Shown: positions 1 through 7,412 of the stretch, piece by piece | How positions within the stretch are numbered: the stretch's first letter is position 1 | Layout: the number at the start of each line of letters is the position of its first letter | Source: DAOVXM01 sp963746255 | GTDB lineage: Bacteria; Chloroflexota; Anaerolineae; Anaerolineales; UBA4823 | Assembly (NCBI GenBank): GCA_963746255.1 | Contig: CAVVAJ010000009.1 | Span: 992,001 to 1,056,000, forward strand | Length of the DNA: 64,000 nt | Direction of reading: 5' to 3' | Notes under the pieces: generated by a model | Database searches by the model: none | What the model was told of the DNA's origin: nothing | The model's input: only the letters and a program-made list of their open reading frames with translations | Made by a program: the position numbers and the translations under genes

Positions 1-582
1 CTTAACCACACGGGCGGCATCGCTGATCAAACCCTCGACCAGTTCGACCTCGGCACCAGCGATGCGGCTCTCTACCATATTAGCGACTGGTGTGTCATTG
101 GGCATAACGACAGCTGCTTTCATACCGCCGCGTGCTGCGTATGATGCCAATGCCCCGCCGGCATTCCCCGCAGTAGGGATGATCAATTTCGAGACTCCCA
201 ATTCTTTTGCTTTCGATACGGCTGATGCCAAACCGCGTGCTTTGAATGTCCCGGTTGGATTTTGGCTTTCATCTTTTATATACAACTTCCGCAAACCCAA
301 ATGCTCCCCCAATCTGTCTGTCCTGAGCAGGGGTGTGTCCCCTTCCCCCAGACTAACAATGTTCTTTTGATCAAACACTGGCAGCAGCTCATGCCAGCGC
401 CACATGTTATGCGTTCGTTGGGCGACTTGGTCCCGGTCGAGATTCCGTCGGACAGATTCAAGATCGTAGATCGATAACAATGGGGATTGGCATGTTTCGC
501 AAAAGGTCTGCACTTCGTCAACTGGAAATAAACCGCTACATTCAGCACACTCGAGGTTGTGGAAATACGAGTAGTTTGTCAT
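1..582 (-). CDS. thrC: Threonine synthase, N-terminal part (cut by window edge)
   Basis: PLP-dependent enzyme that converts O-phosphohomoserine to threonine in the cytoplasm. Only the first 194 codons lie in the window. An N-terminal four-Cys zinc ribbon (CAEC, then CETC) is followed by the fold-type II PLP core: GEGDTPLLRTD near residue 77, KDESQNPTGTFKARG with the Schiff-base Lys, and the phosphate-binding PTAGNAGGALASYAARGG loop. The ribbon plus TGTFKARG order is typical of the short bacterial/archaeal threonine synthases. The start is ATG at 582; there is no in-frame stop before the edge. Related PLP lyases share the fold, but the ribbon and phosphate loop favour ThrC. Confidence 0.88.
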   Translation of the reverse strand, partial: MTNYSYFHNLECAECSGLFPVDEVQTFCETCQSPLLSIYDLESVRRNLDRDQVAQRTHNMWRWHELLPVFDQKNIVSLGEGDTPLLRTDRLGEHLGLRKLYIKDESQNPTGTFKARGLASAVSKAKELGVSKLIIPTAGNAGGALASYAARGGMKAAVVMPNDTPVANMVESRIAGAEVELVEGLISDAARVVK

Positions 583-620
583 ACCTATGTCTCTTATTTT
601 CTGTCAGCAATTTTGCATGC

Positions 621-651
621 ATTATACTCGCCCTCCGATATCGACAGTTAA
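621..651 (-). promoter_or_regulatory. Possible thrC promoter
   Basis: On the minus strand TTAACT (651-646) and TATAAT (626-621) are separated by 19 bases, about 40 bases before the thrC ATG. The -10 is perfect but the spacing is long, so this is a modest call. Confidence 0.35.
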
Positions 652-881
652 TTACTTCCACCAGGTTACATATTACGGCAAACCCCTCCCGGGTAGCATG
701 CCGAACCTCCCAAGGGTTGCATGCCAGCCAGGTTTTTATATGTAAAAATAGATTTAACCGCATTAGATACATTGCGAAGACTGTGATCTAATGATGCCAA
801 GCTCACCCAATTAGATTACTCGCCCAGCATACGCGGAGATTATCCGTAAAAACACTTTCCAGGATTGCTCAGAGAGCCAAA

Positions 882-1022
882 CTAGTGTTCCGTGAGGCTT
901 TTTCAACATCAGTGAAAACAGCGGTCAAGGGGCATGTCAGCAATATTCTCAGCAAACTTCATTTAGCTGACCGCACCCAAGCCGCTGTTTATACTTATCA
1001 GCAAGGCATTGTCCGGCGGTAG
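882..1022 (+). pseudogene. Remnant of a LuxR/NarL-type HTH regulator C-terminus
   Basis: Frame +882 reads, without a stop until TAG 1020-1022, a peptide ending VKGHVSNILSKLHLADRTQ then AAVYTYQQGIVRR. This is the recognition helix and C-terminal tail of a LuxR/NarL HTH. Upstream the reading frame slips: ISE of the usual ISEKTVKGHV lies in another frame. The receiver or sensor part and any plausible start are absent. The rest of the 583-1051 gap holds no recognisable gene. It is a decayed gene end; the original regulator cannot be identified. Confidence 0.65.
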
Positions 1023-1051
1023 GTGTTTTCCACTCGCTTGTATTGTCACAT

Positions 1052-1540
1052 TTATAGTTCCTCAAACCGGTCCATATGCAGGTTCTTCTTGCTGAAGCGT
1101 GGATCGAAAACCCGACCATTCATTACGATATAGACGCCCTCAGCAAGGGTCTGCAGAGCTATGACTGCACAGCCGATATTGAATTGAGCATCCGTTTCAC
1201 GAAAAGTCGCTGGCTGCATCGCTCCAGTAATGACAATTACCTTCCCTGGTATGTCGAGGAGAGATAATGCTGTATCTACCATTGTATCGGTCCCATGAGT
1301 GATTAGGATACGGTGATGCGGATCACCTTGAATCTTGTCATGGATAATAGACCGGTCGCGGTCTGTTAGTTGCAAACTATCCTTCTTAAATATGGATTCG
1401 ATTTCATATTCGACATCCACATTTGCTTGGTCGAGAATCGGGAGGATCTGCGGGTCACCGACTTCAAATTCGCTGGTCAGGGTTGAATAGTACTTGTCAA
1501 TCGATCCCCCAGTCGTATAAATCTTGATGTTAGTAGTCAT
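1052..1540 (-). CDS. Short asparaginase-family protein (N-terminal domain only)
   Basis: 162 residues, about half of a classical L-asparaginase (about 330). The two catalytic-Thr regions are present: TTGGSID at residues 9-15 (first Thr) and THGTDTM around residue 80 (second Thr-Asp pair), and GAMQPATF follows. The C-terminal asparaginase domain that completes the active site in type I/II enzymes is missing, with a clean stop, so this is a stand-alone N-domain, a form seen as annotated short asparaginase-domain proteins in bacteria. Activity on asparagine is unproven. It lies alone between a LuxR remnant and a divergent membrane gene. Start ATG at 1540. Confidence 0.72.
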   Translation of the reverse strand: MTTNIKIYTTGGSIDKYYSTLTSEFEVGDPQILPILDQANVDVEYEIESIFKKDSLQLTDRDRSIIHDKIQGDPHHRILITHGTDTMVDTALSLLDIPGKVIVITGAMQPATFRETDAQFNIGCAVIALQTLAEGVYIVMNGRVFDPRFSKKNLHMDRFEEL

Positions 1541-1682
1541 AATTCACCGAGAGTCTTAGAATTAAAAGCAAAATGAGCCATGGCTCTTTGCCTAGCACAA
1601 GTATAATCCCTAGACAGCCATCCACAGGGAAGAATGGACATTAACGTATAGAATCTCGGCATAGCATGACATAAAGGAACGT

Positions 1683-2054
1683 ATGGAAAAGGAACGTCTA
1701 TTCACTGCATTCCGCATAGCAGCGGAGATATTTGCAGCAGTTGTCGTTACATTGTTGGGAGCGGGTTTACTCTGCTGGTTAGCCGGATGGCGTACTTACT
1801 ACCAGTATGGCACAGTAATCATCTGGTTCGGCATAGCAATTGGGGGCATGGGTTTGTTTACTTTTCTCGGGAATCGGGGCAGTAAACGCAGGTTTTCTGA
1901 AAGCAATACGCAAACATCTAGTCGGGGCAGAATCCATAAATCTACAAATCAACCCAGTGGCAAATCGAGTCAATCTCACCGGTCCGCAATGATAATGCTG
2001 ATCGCAGGTGTGATTCTGTTCATCATCGGTTCGCAATTTCAGGGTCTACCGTAA
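1683..2054 (+). CDS. Small membrane protein of unknown function
   Basis: 123 residues, not recognised. Two hydrophobic helices (about residues 11-35 and 43-62) are followed by a basic, Ser-rich loop (about 65-100) and a third C-terminal helix (about 101-118). The start ATG has AAAGGA just upstream. No catalytic motif is visible. It is convergent with the Fe-S protein gene at 2091-3170. Confidence 0.6.
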   Translation: MEKERLFTAFRIAAEIFAAVVVTLLGAGLLCWLAGWRTYYQYGTVIIWFGIAIGGMGLFTFLGNRGSKRRFSESNTQTSSRGRIHKSTNQPSGKSSQSHRSAMIMLIAGVILFIIGSQFQGLP

Positions 2055-2090
2055 TATTTTCTACACCACGTTGGATAACACAGCAAAACG

Positions 2091-3170
2091 CTAGAGCAGG
2101 CTGCTCAAGTCCTGCCCACGCGCCTGTGCGCGTGCCATCATCCAAGCTGCCTCATTTTCTGGTATGGCTAGCACATCCTCTTCCGGCCGGCGAACCAAGC
2201 CCAGAGCTCCATCTTGACAAAGCGGTATGCATACACCGCAACCTACACACCGTACAGCATTGACTTGGATAACATCCCCAGCTAACGATAATGCATTGAA
2301 CTGGCAGCTGTCCACGCAATCCTCGCATCCGATACACAAACTATAATCCACTTGATTGACAAATGCGGAGCGTGCCACCACATTAGCTATTCCAATCTCC
2401 GCCATACCGCGCAAAATTCCACAAGAGCATGTGCAGCAGTTGCATATATAGAAGTTGCCATGCTGGTTGTTGCTCACCGAATGCACCAACCCGGCTCCGG
2501 CTGCCCACGTCAGGGTCGCGATGGCTTTTTCCTGTGTTACGGCATGGATCACTGTGCTGTGATCAAACGCTCCGGGCTTTGCGCTCATCGCCAGACAAAC
2601 ATCGATAGGGTGTTCGCATGGATCACCTACAAGTTTTTTTTGAACCCGGCAGATGCAATCTAATACTCCCCAAGATTGGGCTTGCTCAACAATGCCGATG
2701 GCGTTTTCATAAGGCTGTACTTCCAAATCTTGACGGACGCTCTCCCCAATCGGGATCACACGATGGACTGGAGGCTGGATGCCTAGTACCTGGCTAAAGG
2801 CTTGCTGGTAATACGCTTCAAACAGTTGGGCGAACTCAGCATCGATACTGCCAATCTGTGTTTCGTAAAAGCCAACGACAAATGGCATAATACCAAAACC
2901 CAAACCCCCATCTGTCCTGCTAGCTTTAATCAATCCCCGGCGCGCTAATTGTTTGAGCAGCGGTTTAATCTCGTTCACATCCAAACCGGAACGGTCAGCA
3001 ATTTGCCCTGGCGTTTCATATACCAGCTTCAATTTGGATACTAGCTCAGCCTCGTCGGCTGTAAACAAGCGTGCGAGCATATCCAGTTCGATGCCGTTCT
3101 CTGTGGCAGGGAATCCGTTTGGTAGGGCATCCAAACGCTGTGCCAACTGTCGATAAACCGTCTTGTCCAT
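2091..3170 (-). CDS. Winged-helix/4Fe-4S cluster protein
   Basis: 359 residues. The N-terminal part (about 35-85) looks like a winged helix (ETPGQIADRSGLDVNEIKPL, RRGLIKAS). The middle has Cys motifs CICRVQKKLVGDPCEHP and CNCCTCSCGILRG. The C-terminal third has two ferredoxin motifs, CIGCEDCVDSC and CVGCGVCIPLC, each with the distal Cys, so two [4Fe-4S] clusters are expected. The family occurs in anaerobes; its partner is unknown, and electron transfer or redox sensing are both possible. The start is set at ATG 3170 because GAGGAG sits 7-8 bases before it; an ATG 15 bases upstream lies inside that ribosome-binding site. Divergent from the ABC exporter. Confidence 0.75.
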   Translation of the reverse strand: MDKTVYRQLAQRLDALPNGFPATENGIELDMLARLFTADEAELVSKLKLVYETPGQIADRSGLDVNEIKPLLKQLARRGLIKASRTDGGLGFGIMPFVVGFYETQIGSIDAEFAQLFEAYYQQAFSQVLGIQPPVHRVIPIGESVRQDLEVQPYENAIGIVEQAQSWGVLDCICRVQKKLVGDPCEHPIDVCLAMSAKPGAFDHSTVIHAVTQEKAIATLTWAAGAGLVHSVSNNQHGNFYICNCCTCSCGILRGMAEIGIANVVARSAFVNQVDYSLCIGCEDCVDSCQFNALSLAGDVIQVNAVRCVGCGVCIPLCQDGALGLVRRPEEDVLAIPENEAAWMMARAQARGQDLSSLL

Positions 3171-3272
3171 CGTTCGCCTCCTCAAGGGTATCTGGTACGA
3201 TGCCCTACTATACCATACCCTCCGCTCAGCTTTTAGTTATAGAGTGGTAAAATTTGATATTTATTATATATA

Positions 3273-3321
3273 GACAATATCATTGCATTTACTTGACATA
3301 TATATGATTTTCTGCTAAAAT
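3273..3321 (+). promoter_or_regulatory. Sigma70 promoter with three 11-bp direct repeats (CarH-like operator)
   Basis: TTGACA (3293-3298), 17-base spacer, TAAAAT (3316-3321). Overlapping the -35 are three contiguous 11-mers: GACAATATCAT (3273-3283), TGCATTTACTT (3284-3294), GACATATATAT (3295-3305). The same repeat architecture occurs at three other promoters (18.7, 18.9 and 27.0 kb). The box and spacing are seen directly; control by the CarH-like regulator is inferred. Confidence 0.72.
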
Positions 3322-3362
3322 AGCCTCACTTTGATAAAACAAGCATGCACTGTGAGGGTATG

Positions 3363-4520
3363 ATGGCTTTCTATCTTTCGGTAAAAGAAATTTGGCGCAG
3401 TAAAGGACGTTTCCTGCTATTCAGTATGGTGATCGCTCTAATCACTGTTTTGGTGCTCTTCATCGCTGGATTAGCCGAAGGTTTAGCTGCTGCAAACCGG
3501 GAATACCTGGCTAAACTGGATGGCGAGTTGATCGTGTTCCAAGAAGATGTAAAACTATCCACCCTCTCTAGCCGAATAAATGACAAGACGATCCGTCAAA
3601 TCAACCGCGTCGATGGAATTTCATCCATCGGTCCGGTTGGATTTGGGAACACAACGATAATATTTGGAGAGAATGAAGAAGAGAATATAGATATTTCCCT
3701 GATTGGTATCGAGCCTAATTTACCAGGCGGCGCACCGGCATTGGAAGGCCGCAATCTGCGCAATAAACGAGCCTATGAAGCTGTCATCGACAGCAATGTC
3801 GCCGAACGGGCAAATTTATCGGTCGGTGATACATTTACGATCAAATCAATACAAGGCACGGAAGATGAGTATTTTGAGTTGAGTGTCGCGGGGATCACAG
3901 ATGGAAGGCAATTCTTTTTCCAACCATCAATATTCGTGTCAACGACAATTTGGGATAAGATCCGCCCACAAGCGGCAACTGGTTCTGCAAATGGTGAGAT
4001 TACTTACAACGTCGCGGTTGTCCGCCTAGATGATCCAACCTCTTGGGAATCAATGGCTTCAATCATCCAGGAAAATGTTGATGGCATCGAGGTGGTTGAT
4101 CCCGTAACCGCGTATGAATCTTCTCCCGGATATCAAGCCCAACAAAGCACATTGAATACCCAACGTGGTTTCACCCTGCTTATCGGTATATTAGTAATTG
4201 GCGGTTTCTTCCAAATACAGACTCTACAGAGGGTGCCCAACATCGGCATGCTAAAGGCAGTCGGTGTATCAAATCGGACGGTTGGCTTGTCAGTGGTAGC
4301 TCAAATCTTGGCAGTTACTGTGATTGGTGTGCTCTTAGGCAGCCTCGGTACACTAGCGTTAGCACAAGGTTTGCCCGCGGTCGTCCCAATCCGCTTTACT
4401 GGTGAAGCGTTGTTTACTGCGATTCTTTCCTTGCTGATTATCGGTCCATTAGGCGGTTTAGTTTCTGTCCGTTTGGCACTCAAAGCCGAACCTTTGATGG
4501 CAGTAGGCTTGTCATCATAA
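3363..4520 (+). CDS. ABC exporter permease (MacB/FtsX type)
   Basis: Inner-membrane subunit of an ABC exporter. An N-terminal helix (LLFSMVIALITVLVLFIAGL) is followed by a large extracytoplasmic MacB_PCD-like domain (about residues 40-255) and three C-terminal helices of the FtsX domain (about 265-385), including the GMLKAVGVS motif. Length of about 385 fits a half permease that dimerises. ATG at 3363 is preferred because GAGG ends five bases before it; ATG 3360 is also possible. It is followed by its ATPase gene after 52 bases. Substrate unknown. Its promoter carries the repeat operator shared with the light-response cluster. Confidence 0.85.
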   Translation: MAFYLSVKEIWRSKGRFLLFSMVIALITVLVLFIAGLAEGLAAANREYLAKLDGELIVFQEDVKLSTLSSRINDKTIRQINRVDGISSIGPVGFGNTTIIFGENEEENIDISLIGIEPNLPGGAPALEGRNLRNKRAYEAVIDSNVAERANLSVGDTFTIKSIQGTEDEYFELSVAGITDGRQFFFQPSIFVSTTIWDKIRPQAATGSANGEITYNVAVVRLDDPTSWESMASIIQENVDGIEVVDPVTAYESSPGYQAQQSTLNTQRGFTLLIGILVIGGFFQIQTLQRVPNIGMLKAVGVSNRTVGLSVVAQILAVTVIGVLLGSLGTLALAQGLPAVVPIRFTGEALFTAILSLLIIGPLGGLVSVRLALKAEPLMAVGLSS

Positions 4521-4572
4521 TCAAAGCATTTACTAATTATTGCACTTATTGAATAATTCGGAGGTATACGTG

Positions 4573-5370
4573 ATGAGCAAAGTTCTCGAGACAATAGATG
4601 TGAGTAAGATTTATCAAACCGGTGAATTGACTGTCAAAGCGGTAGATGAAGCCAGCATCTCAGTCGAACGGGGGGAATTCGTCGCCCTAGTGGGACCGAG
4701 CGGGTCTGGCAAGACAACGATGCTCGCGATGCTAGCCGCTCTATTGAATCCTTCTGGGGGCCAAGTTGTCATCGACGGTGAAGACATTGGCAGTATGAAA
4801 GAGAGCAACAGAGTCAAATTTCGCCGCAAGAAAATTGGCTTCACCTTCCAGTCCAACAACCTAGTCCCATTTCTAAATGTGCGTGAGAACGTTGAACTGA
4901 TGCTGCGCCTGAACGGTAAGCTTGACAAAGAGGGCCGGCAGCGTGCTGAGGCATTGCTGACCCGCTTAGGCTTGGACGATCGCCTCAACAACCTGCCCAG
5001 CCAGCTCTCCGGGGGCCAGAAACAGCGCGTTGCTATCGCCCGTTCATTAATCCATGAGCCGAGCCTGGTTCTAACTGATGAGCCCACTGCGAGTCTAGAT
5101 ACCGAACGTGCTTATCAGGTTGTACAGATTTTTTCAGACTTGATCCACGAGCAAGGTAAGGCGGGTATGATGGTCACCCACGACCTACGCATGGTCAAAT
5201 TTGTTGATAAAGTCATCCAGATGGTGGATGGTCGTGTAGCGAATATTATCGACGACCGCTGTGCCATTGACGCCCTAGCCGCCAGCAGCCAATACGGTCC
5301 TGAAGAAGCTATCCCCGTTGAGACGGTCTCCGCTCCTCAGGTGCTTGAACCAGCTTATGCTTTCTCATGA
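4573..5370 (+). CDS. ABC exporter ATPase (LolD/MacB-type)
   Basis: Cytoplasmic ATPase partner of the preceding permease. Walker A GPSGSGKTT near residue 40, Q-loop FTFQSNN, signature LSGGQKQRVAIARSL, Walker B LVLTDEPTASLD, H-loop MVTHD. About 265 residues, with a C-terminal extension of about 30 residues beyond the usual core. The start ATG 4573 follows GGAGG; the upstream in-frame ATG at 4540 lacks a site. Ends at a strong hairpin terminator. Confidence 0.9.
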   Translation: MSKVLETIDVSKIYQTGELTVKAVDEASISVERGEFVALVGPSGSGKTTMLAMLAALLNPSGGQVVIDGEDIGSMKESNRVKFRRKKIGFTFQSNNLVPFLNVRENVELMLRLNGKLDKEGRQRAEALLTRLGLDDRLNNLPSQLSGGQKQRVAIARSLIHEPSLVLTDEPTASLDTERAYQVVQIFSDLIHEQGKAGMMVTHDLRMVKFVDKVIQMVDGRVANIIDDRCAIDALAASSQYGPEEAIPVETVSAPQVLEPAYAFS

Positions 5371-5399
5371 ATGTGTGCAACAATCCAAATAATATCTAG

Positions 5400-5435
5400 A
5401 AAACAGCGGTCATCAGAAATCACCGCTGTTTTCTT
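5400..5435 (+). terminator. Rho-independent terminator after the ABC exporter
   Basis: An 11-bp perfect stem AAAACAGCGGT / ACCGCTGTTTT (5400-5410, 5422-5432) with an 11-base loop, running into TTTTCTTG. Confidence 0.85.
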
Positions 5436-5485
5436 GTCAATAACAGTCACTTGTCTGAAATAAAAAACCCTTAAAATGGAATTGT

Positions 5486-6337
5486 TTAGAACTCTCTTAC
5501 CGTCTCCAGTGGAACTGGGGGGTGAATTTGTCCTGGTACAGGTGGCATAGAGTTATACACCCAGTTAACTTTTACTGAACCATACGATATCCCTGCTGCT
5601 TTGCGTACACCCAGATACTCACCGCGCAGCAGCACGTCCTCCATATCCAGGGTTAGTCCAAAAATTGCCAGCGGTGCACCAATGGGTATTTTTCTCAAAT
5701 CATCCCCGAACGCCCCAAAAGAGAATACGATGCGCTCTGCATCTAATGGCTGAGCTTGAATCACCGGTAAGATGACGGGGTAACCATCATCGCCAATATA
5801 CCCAGCGAATTTTAAATTGTCTAATTTACTGAAGAGGGCTCGAGTCCAGGAGTTCAACACATCTGCTGCCGGGGTTTTTTTGTGGAAAGTCTTAGCTATT
5901 AAAGTTTGTATCGACGCCCAAACCACTCGACCCATCGGCAGCCTTTCACCCCCGGACTGTTCCACCAGGTTAAGATAATGGACGGTATGCACTCCAAAAT
6001 AGGCGTTATAGCGGAACATCGGGATATCGTTATACATATCATATTCTGGGCCAGCTTTTTCCTTGTGCGACCAAGTAGCTTTTCCCAACCATACGAGTTT
6101 GTCCAAAGTCATGATTAAAAAACCGGTATTTGGATTATCAACAACATGACCTTTGCTCAACCCTTCTGTGAACTGTCCGAAGGTCAATGTCTGCGGTGCA
6201 CATGCCTGCAGAGTGGAAAGCATCGTCAGATGTGGCAATCCTTCATCATTCACAGTTCCCAGGATGCCTATTTTCATGGGGACTGATAATGCTTGGATGT
6301 CATCATTCGTAAAGGATTTGTGCCATAAACTGCTCAT
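5486..6337 (-). CDS. FMN split-barrel (pyridoxamine 5'-phosphate oxidase-like) protein
   Basis: About 283 residues. The N-terminal part, MKIGILGTVNDEGLPHLTMLSTL then LTFGQFTEG, and the later NTGFLIM segment, resemble the FMN-binding split barrel of the PNPOx-like superfamily. A second half with GYIGDDGYPVILPVIQAQ suggests a repeated barrel. The specific reaction is not recognisable. It is the last gene of the glycyl-radical operon; the activase stop is only 24 bases before the chosen ATG. ATG 6337 has GGAG six bases upstream; ATG 6349 or TTG 6364 would overlap the activase. A flavoprotein here may handle electrons or product for the radical enzyme (inference). Confidence 0.6.
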   Translation of the reverse strand: MSSLWHKSFTNDDIQALSVPMKIGILGTVNDEGLPHLTMLSTLQACAPQTLTFGQFTEGLSKGHVVDNPNTGFLIMTLDKLVWLGKATWSHKEKAGPEYDMYNDIPMFRYNAYFGVHTVHYLNLVEQSGGERLPMGRVVWASIQTLIAKTFHKKTPAADVLNSWTRALFSKLDNLKFAGYIGDDGYPVILPVIQAQPLDAERIVFSFGAFGDDLRKIPIGAPLAIFGLTLDMEDVLLRGEYLGVRKAAGISYGSVKVNWVYNSMPPVPGQIHPPVPLETVREF

Positions 6338-6360
6338 CTTCCGCTCCATTTTCAAGATCC

Positions 6361-7326
6361 TCAACCTTGGACTTTTGTCGCCCCGGTCGCAAATACGGTA
6401 TCCGGGCTAACACCTGACCTATACGCAACTTGAGTCAGATCACCCAATTCCGCTCGGGTCAGCAGAGGCACATCCGCAAATGCCCATTCTTGATCCAGGC
6501 GCGCATATTTATCTCTGCACAGGTTGTTAAACGCGCACAGCTCCCAGCGCTCTACGACATCCGCCAACTGGTTGGCAATAAAACTCCCGATACCATAGAT
6601 GTTTTCGTGGGTAGCAGTTTTCGCCGAGATCAACGGTGTCCGTACCCAAAGTCGCTTATTTGGCCAGCGCTCATTAATCTGTCGACCAACAAACTGCAGA
6701 TTTTCTAAGATGCGTTCGTTGGGTTGTCCGGTATACTGTTTATGCCGCTCTGAATCGATTTCTTTTAGATCGTAAAGAATCAAATCCGTGTGCTCCAGCA
6801 TACGGTCCAAGCTTGAGGTAGAGCACATTCCACAGGTATCGACAGCCGTATGTATACCTTCCACTTTCAATCGCTCCAATACCTCAACAAGGTAGCCAAT
6901 CTGTAGAGTGGGTTCACCGCCTGATAGAGTTACACCGCCATTAGATTTCTCGTAGTAGGTGCGGTCTTTCACCAGTTCCGAGATCAGCTCTTCCACTGAT
7001 CGTTGTGTGCCTAGCACCTCAATTGCGTTCGCCGGACACGCTTCAGCGCAGTTTCCACAGCCCGTACACCCGGAGCGCGTGATTTGCATACCTTCTGAGG
7101 TTCGCCACAGATTCTCGTGTGGACAAATATCTTTACAGGAATCACACCCTATACAACGCTCACGATACCACTGGATCTGTGGGGACATCGCTATGCTTTC
7201 CGGATTGTGGCACCACTCGCAGCGCAGCGGGCAGCCTTTAAAAAATACAGTAGTACGGATGCCCGGACCGTCTTCCGTAGACAAGCGCTGTAGGTGCAGG
7301 ATGATGCCTGTCATCTGATCAACCAT
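6361..7326 (-). CDS. Glycyl-radical enzyme activating protein (radical SAM)
   Basis: Uses S-adenosylmethionine and a [4Fe-4S] cluster to install the glycyl radical in its partner. 321 residues. The radical SAM motif CPLRCEWC is near residue 32. It is followed by an inserted pair of ferredoxin clusters, CIGCDSCKDIC and CTGCGNCAEAC, and then GGVTLSGGEPTLQ and VDTCG typical of the family. The two extra clusters are the rule for activases of non-PFL glycyl-radical enzymes such as glycerol, choline and arylacetate enzymes, but not for the pyruvate formate-lyase activase. Located 86 bases downstream of the enzyme gene on the same strand. Confidence 0.93.
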   Translation of the reverse strand: MVDQMTGIILHLQRLSTEDGPGIRTTVFFKGCPLRCEWCHNPESIAMSPQIQWYRERCIGCDSCKDICPHENLWRTSEGMQITRSGCTGCGNCAEACPANAIEVLGTQRSVEELISELVKDRTYYEKSNGGVTLSGGEPTLQIGYLVEVLERLKVEGIHTAVDTCGMCSTSSLDRMLEHTDLILYDLKEIDSERHKQYTGQPNERILENLQFVGRQINERWPNKRLWVRTPLISAKTATHENIYGIGSFIANQLADVVERWELCAFNNLCRDKYARLDQEWAFADVPLLTRAELGDLTQVAYRSGVSPDTVFATGATKVQG

Positions 7327-7412
7327 CGTATCTAACCGCTCTCCTTGTTCACACTATCCGGCGTAATATCGACCTTCCTAACAAAAACAAGGCTCACCTC
7401 CAGATAGTGATT

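Noticed and set aside
882..900. AGTGTTCCGT near 885 looks like the left arm of the double-hairpin repeat.
   Set aside because: It is in frame with the LuxR remnant (VFRE segment) and none of the other three arms is present, so the match is coincidental.
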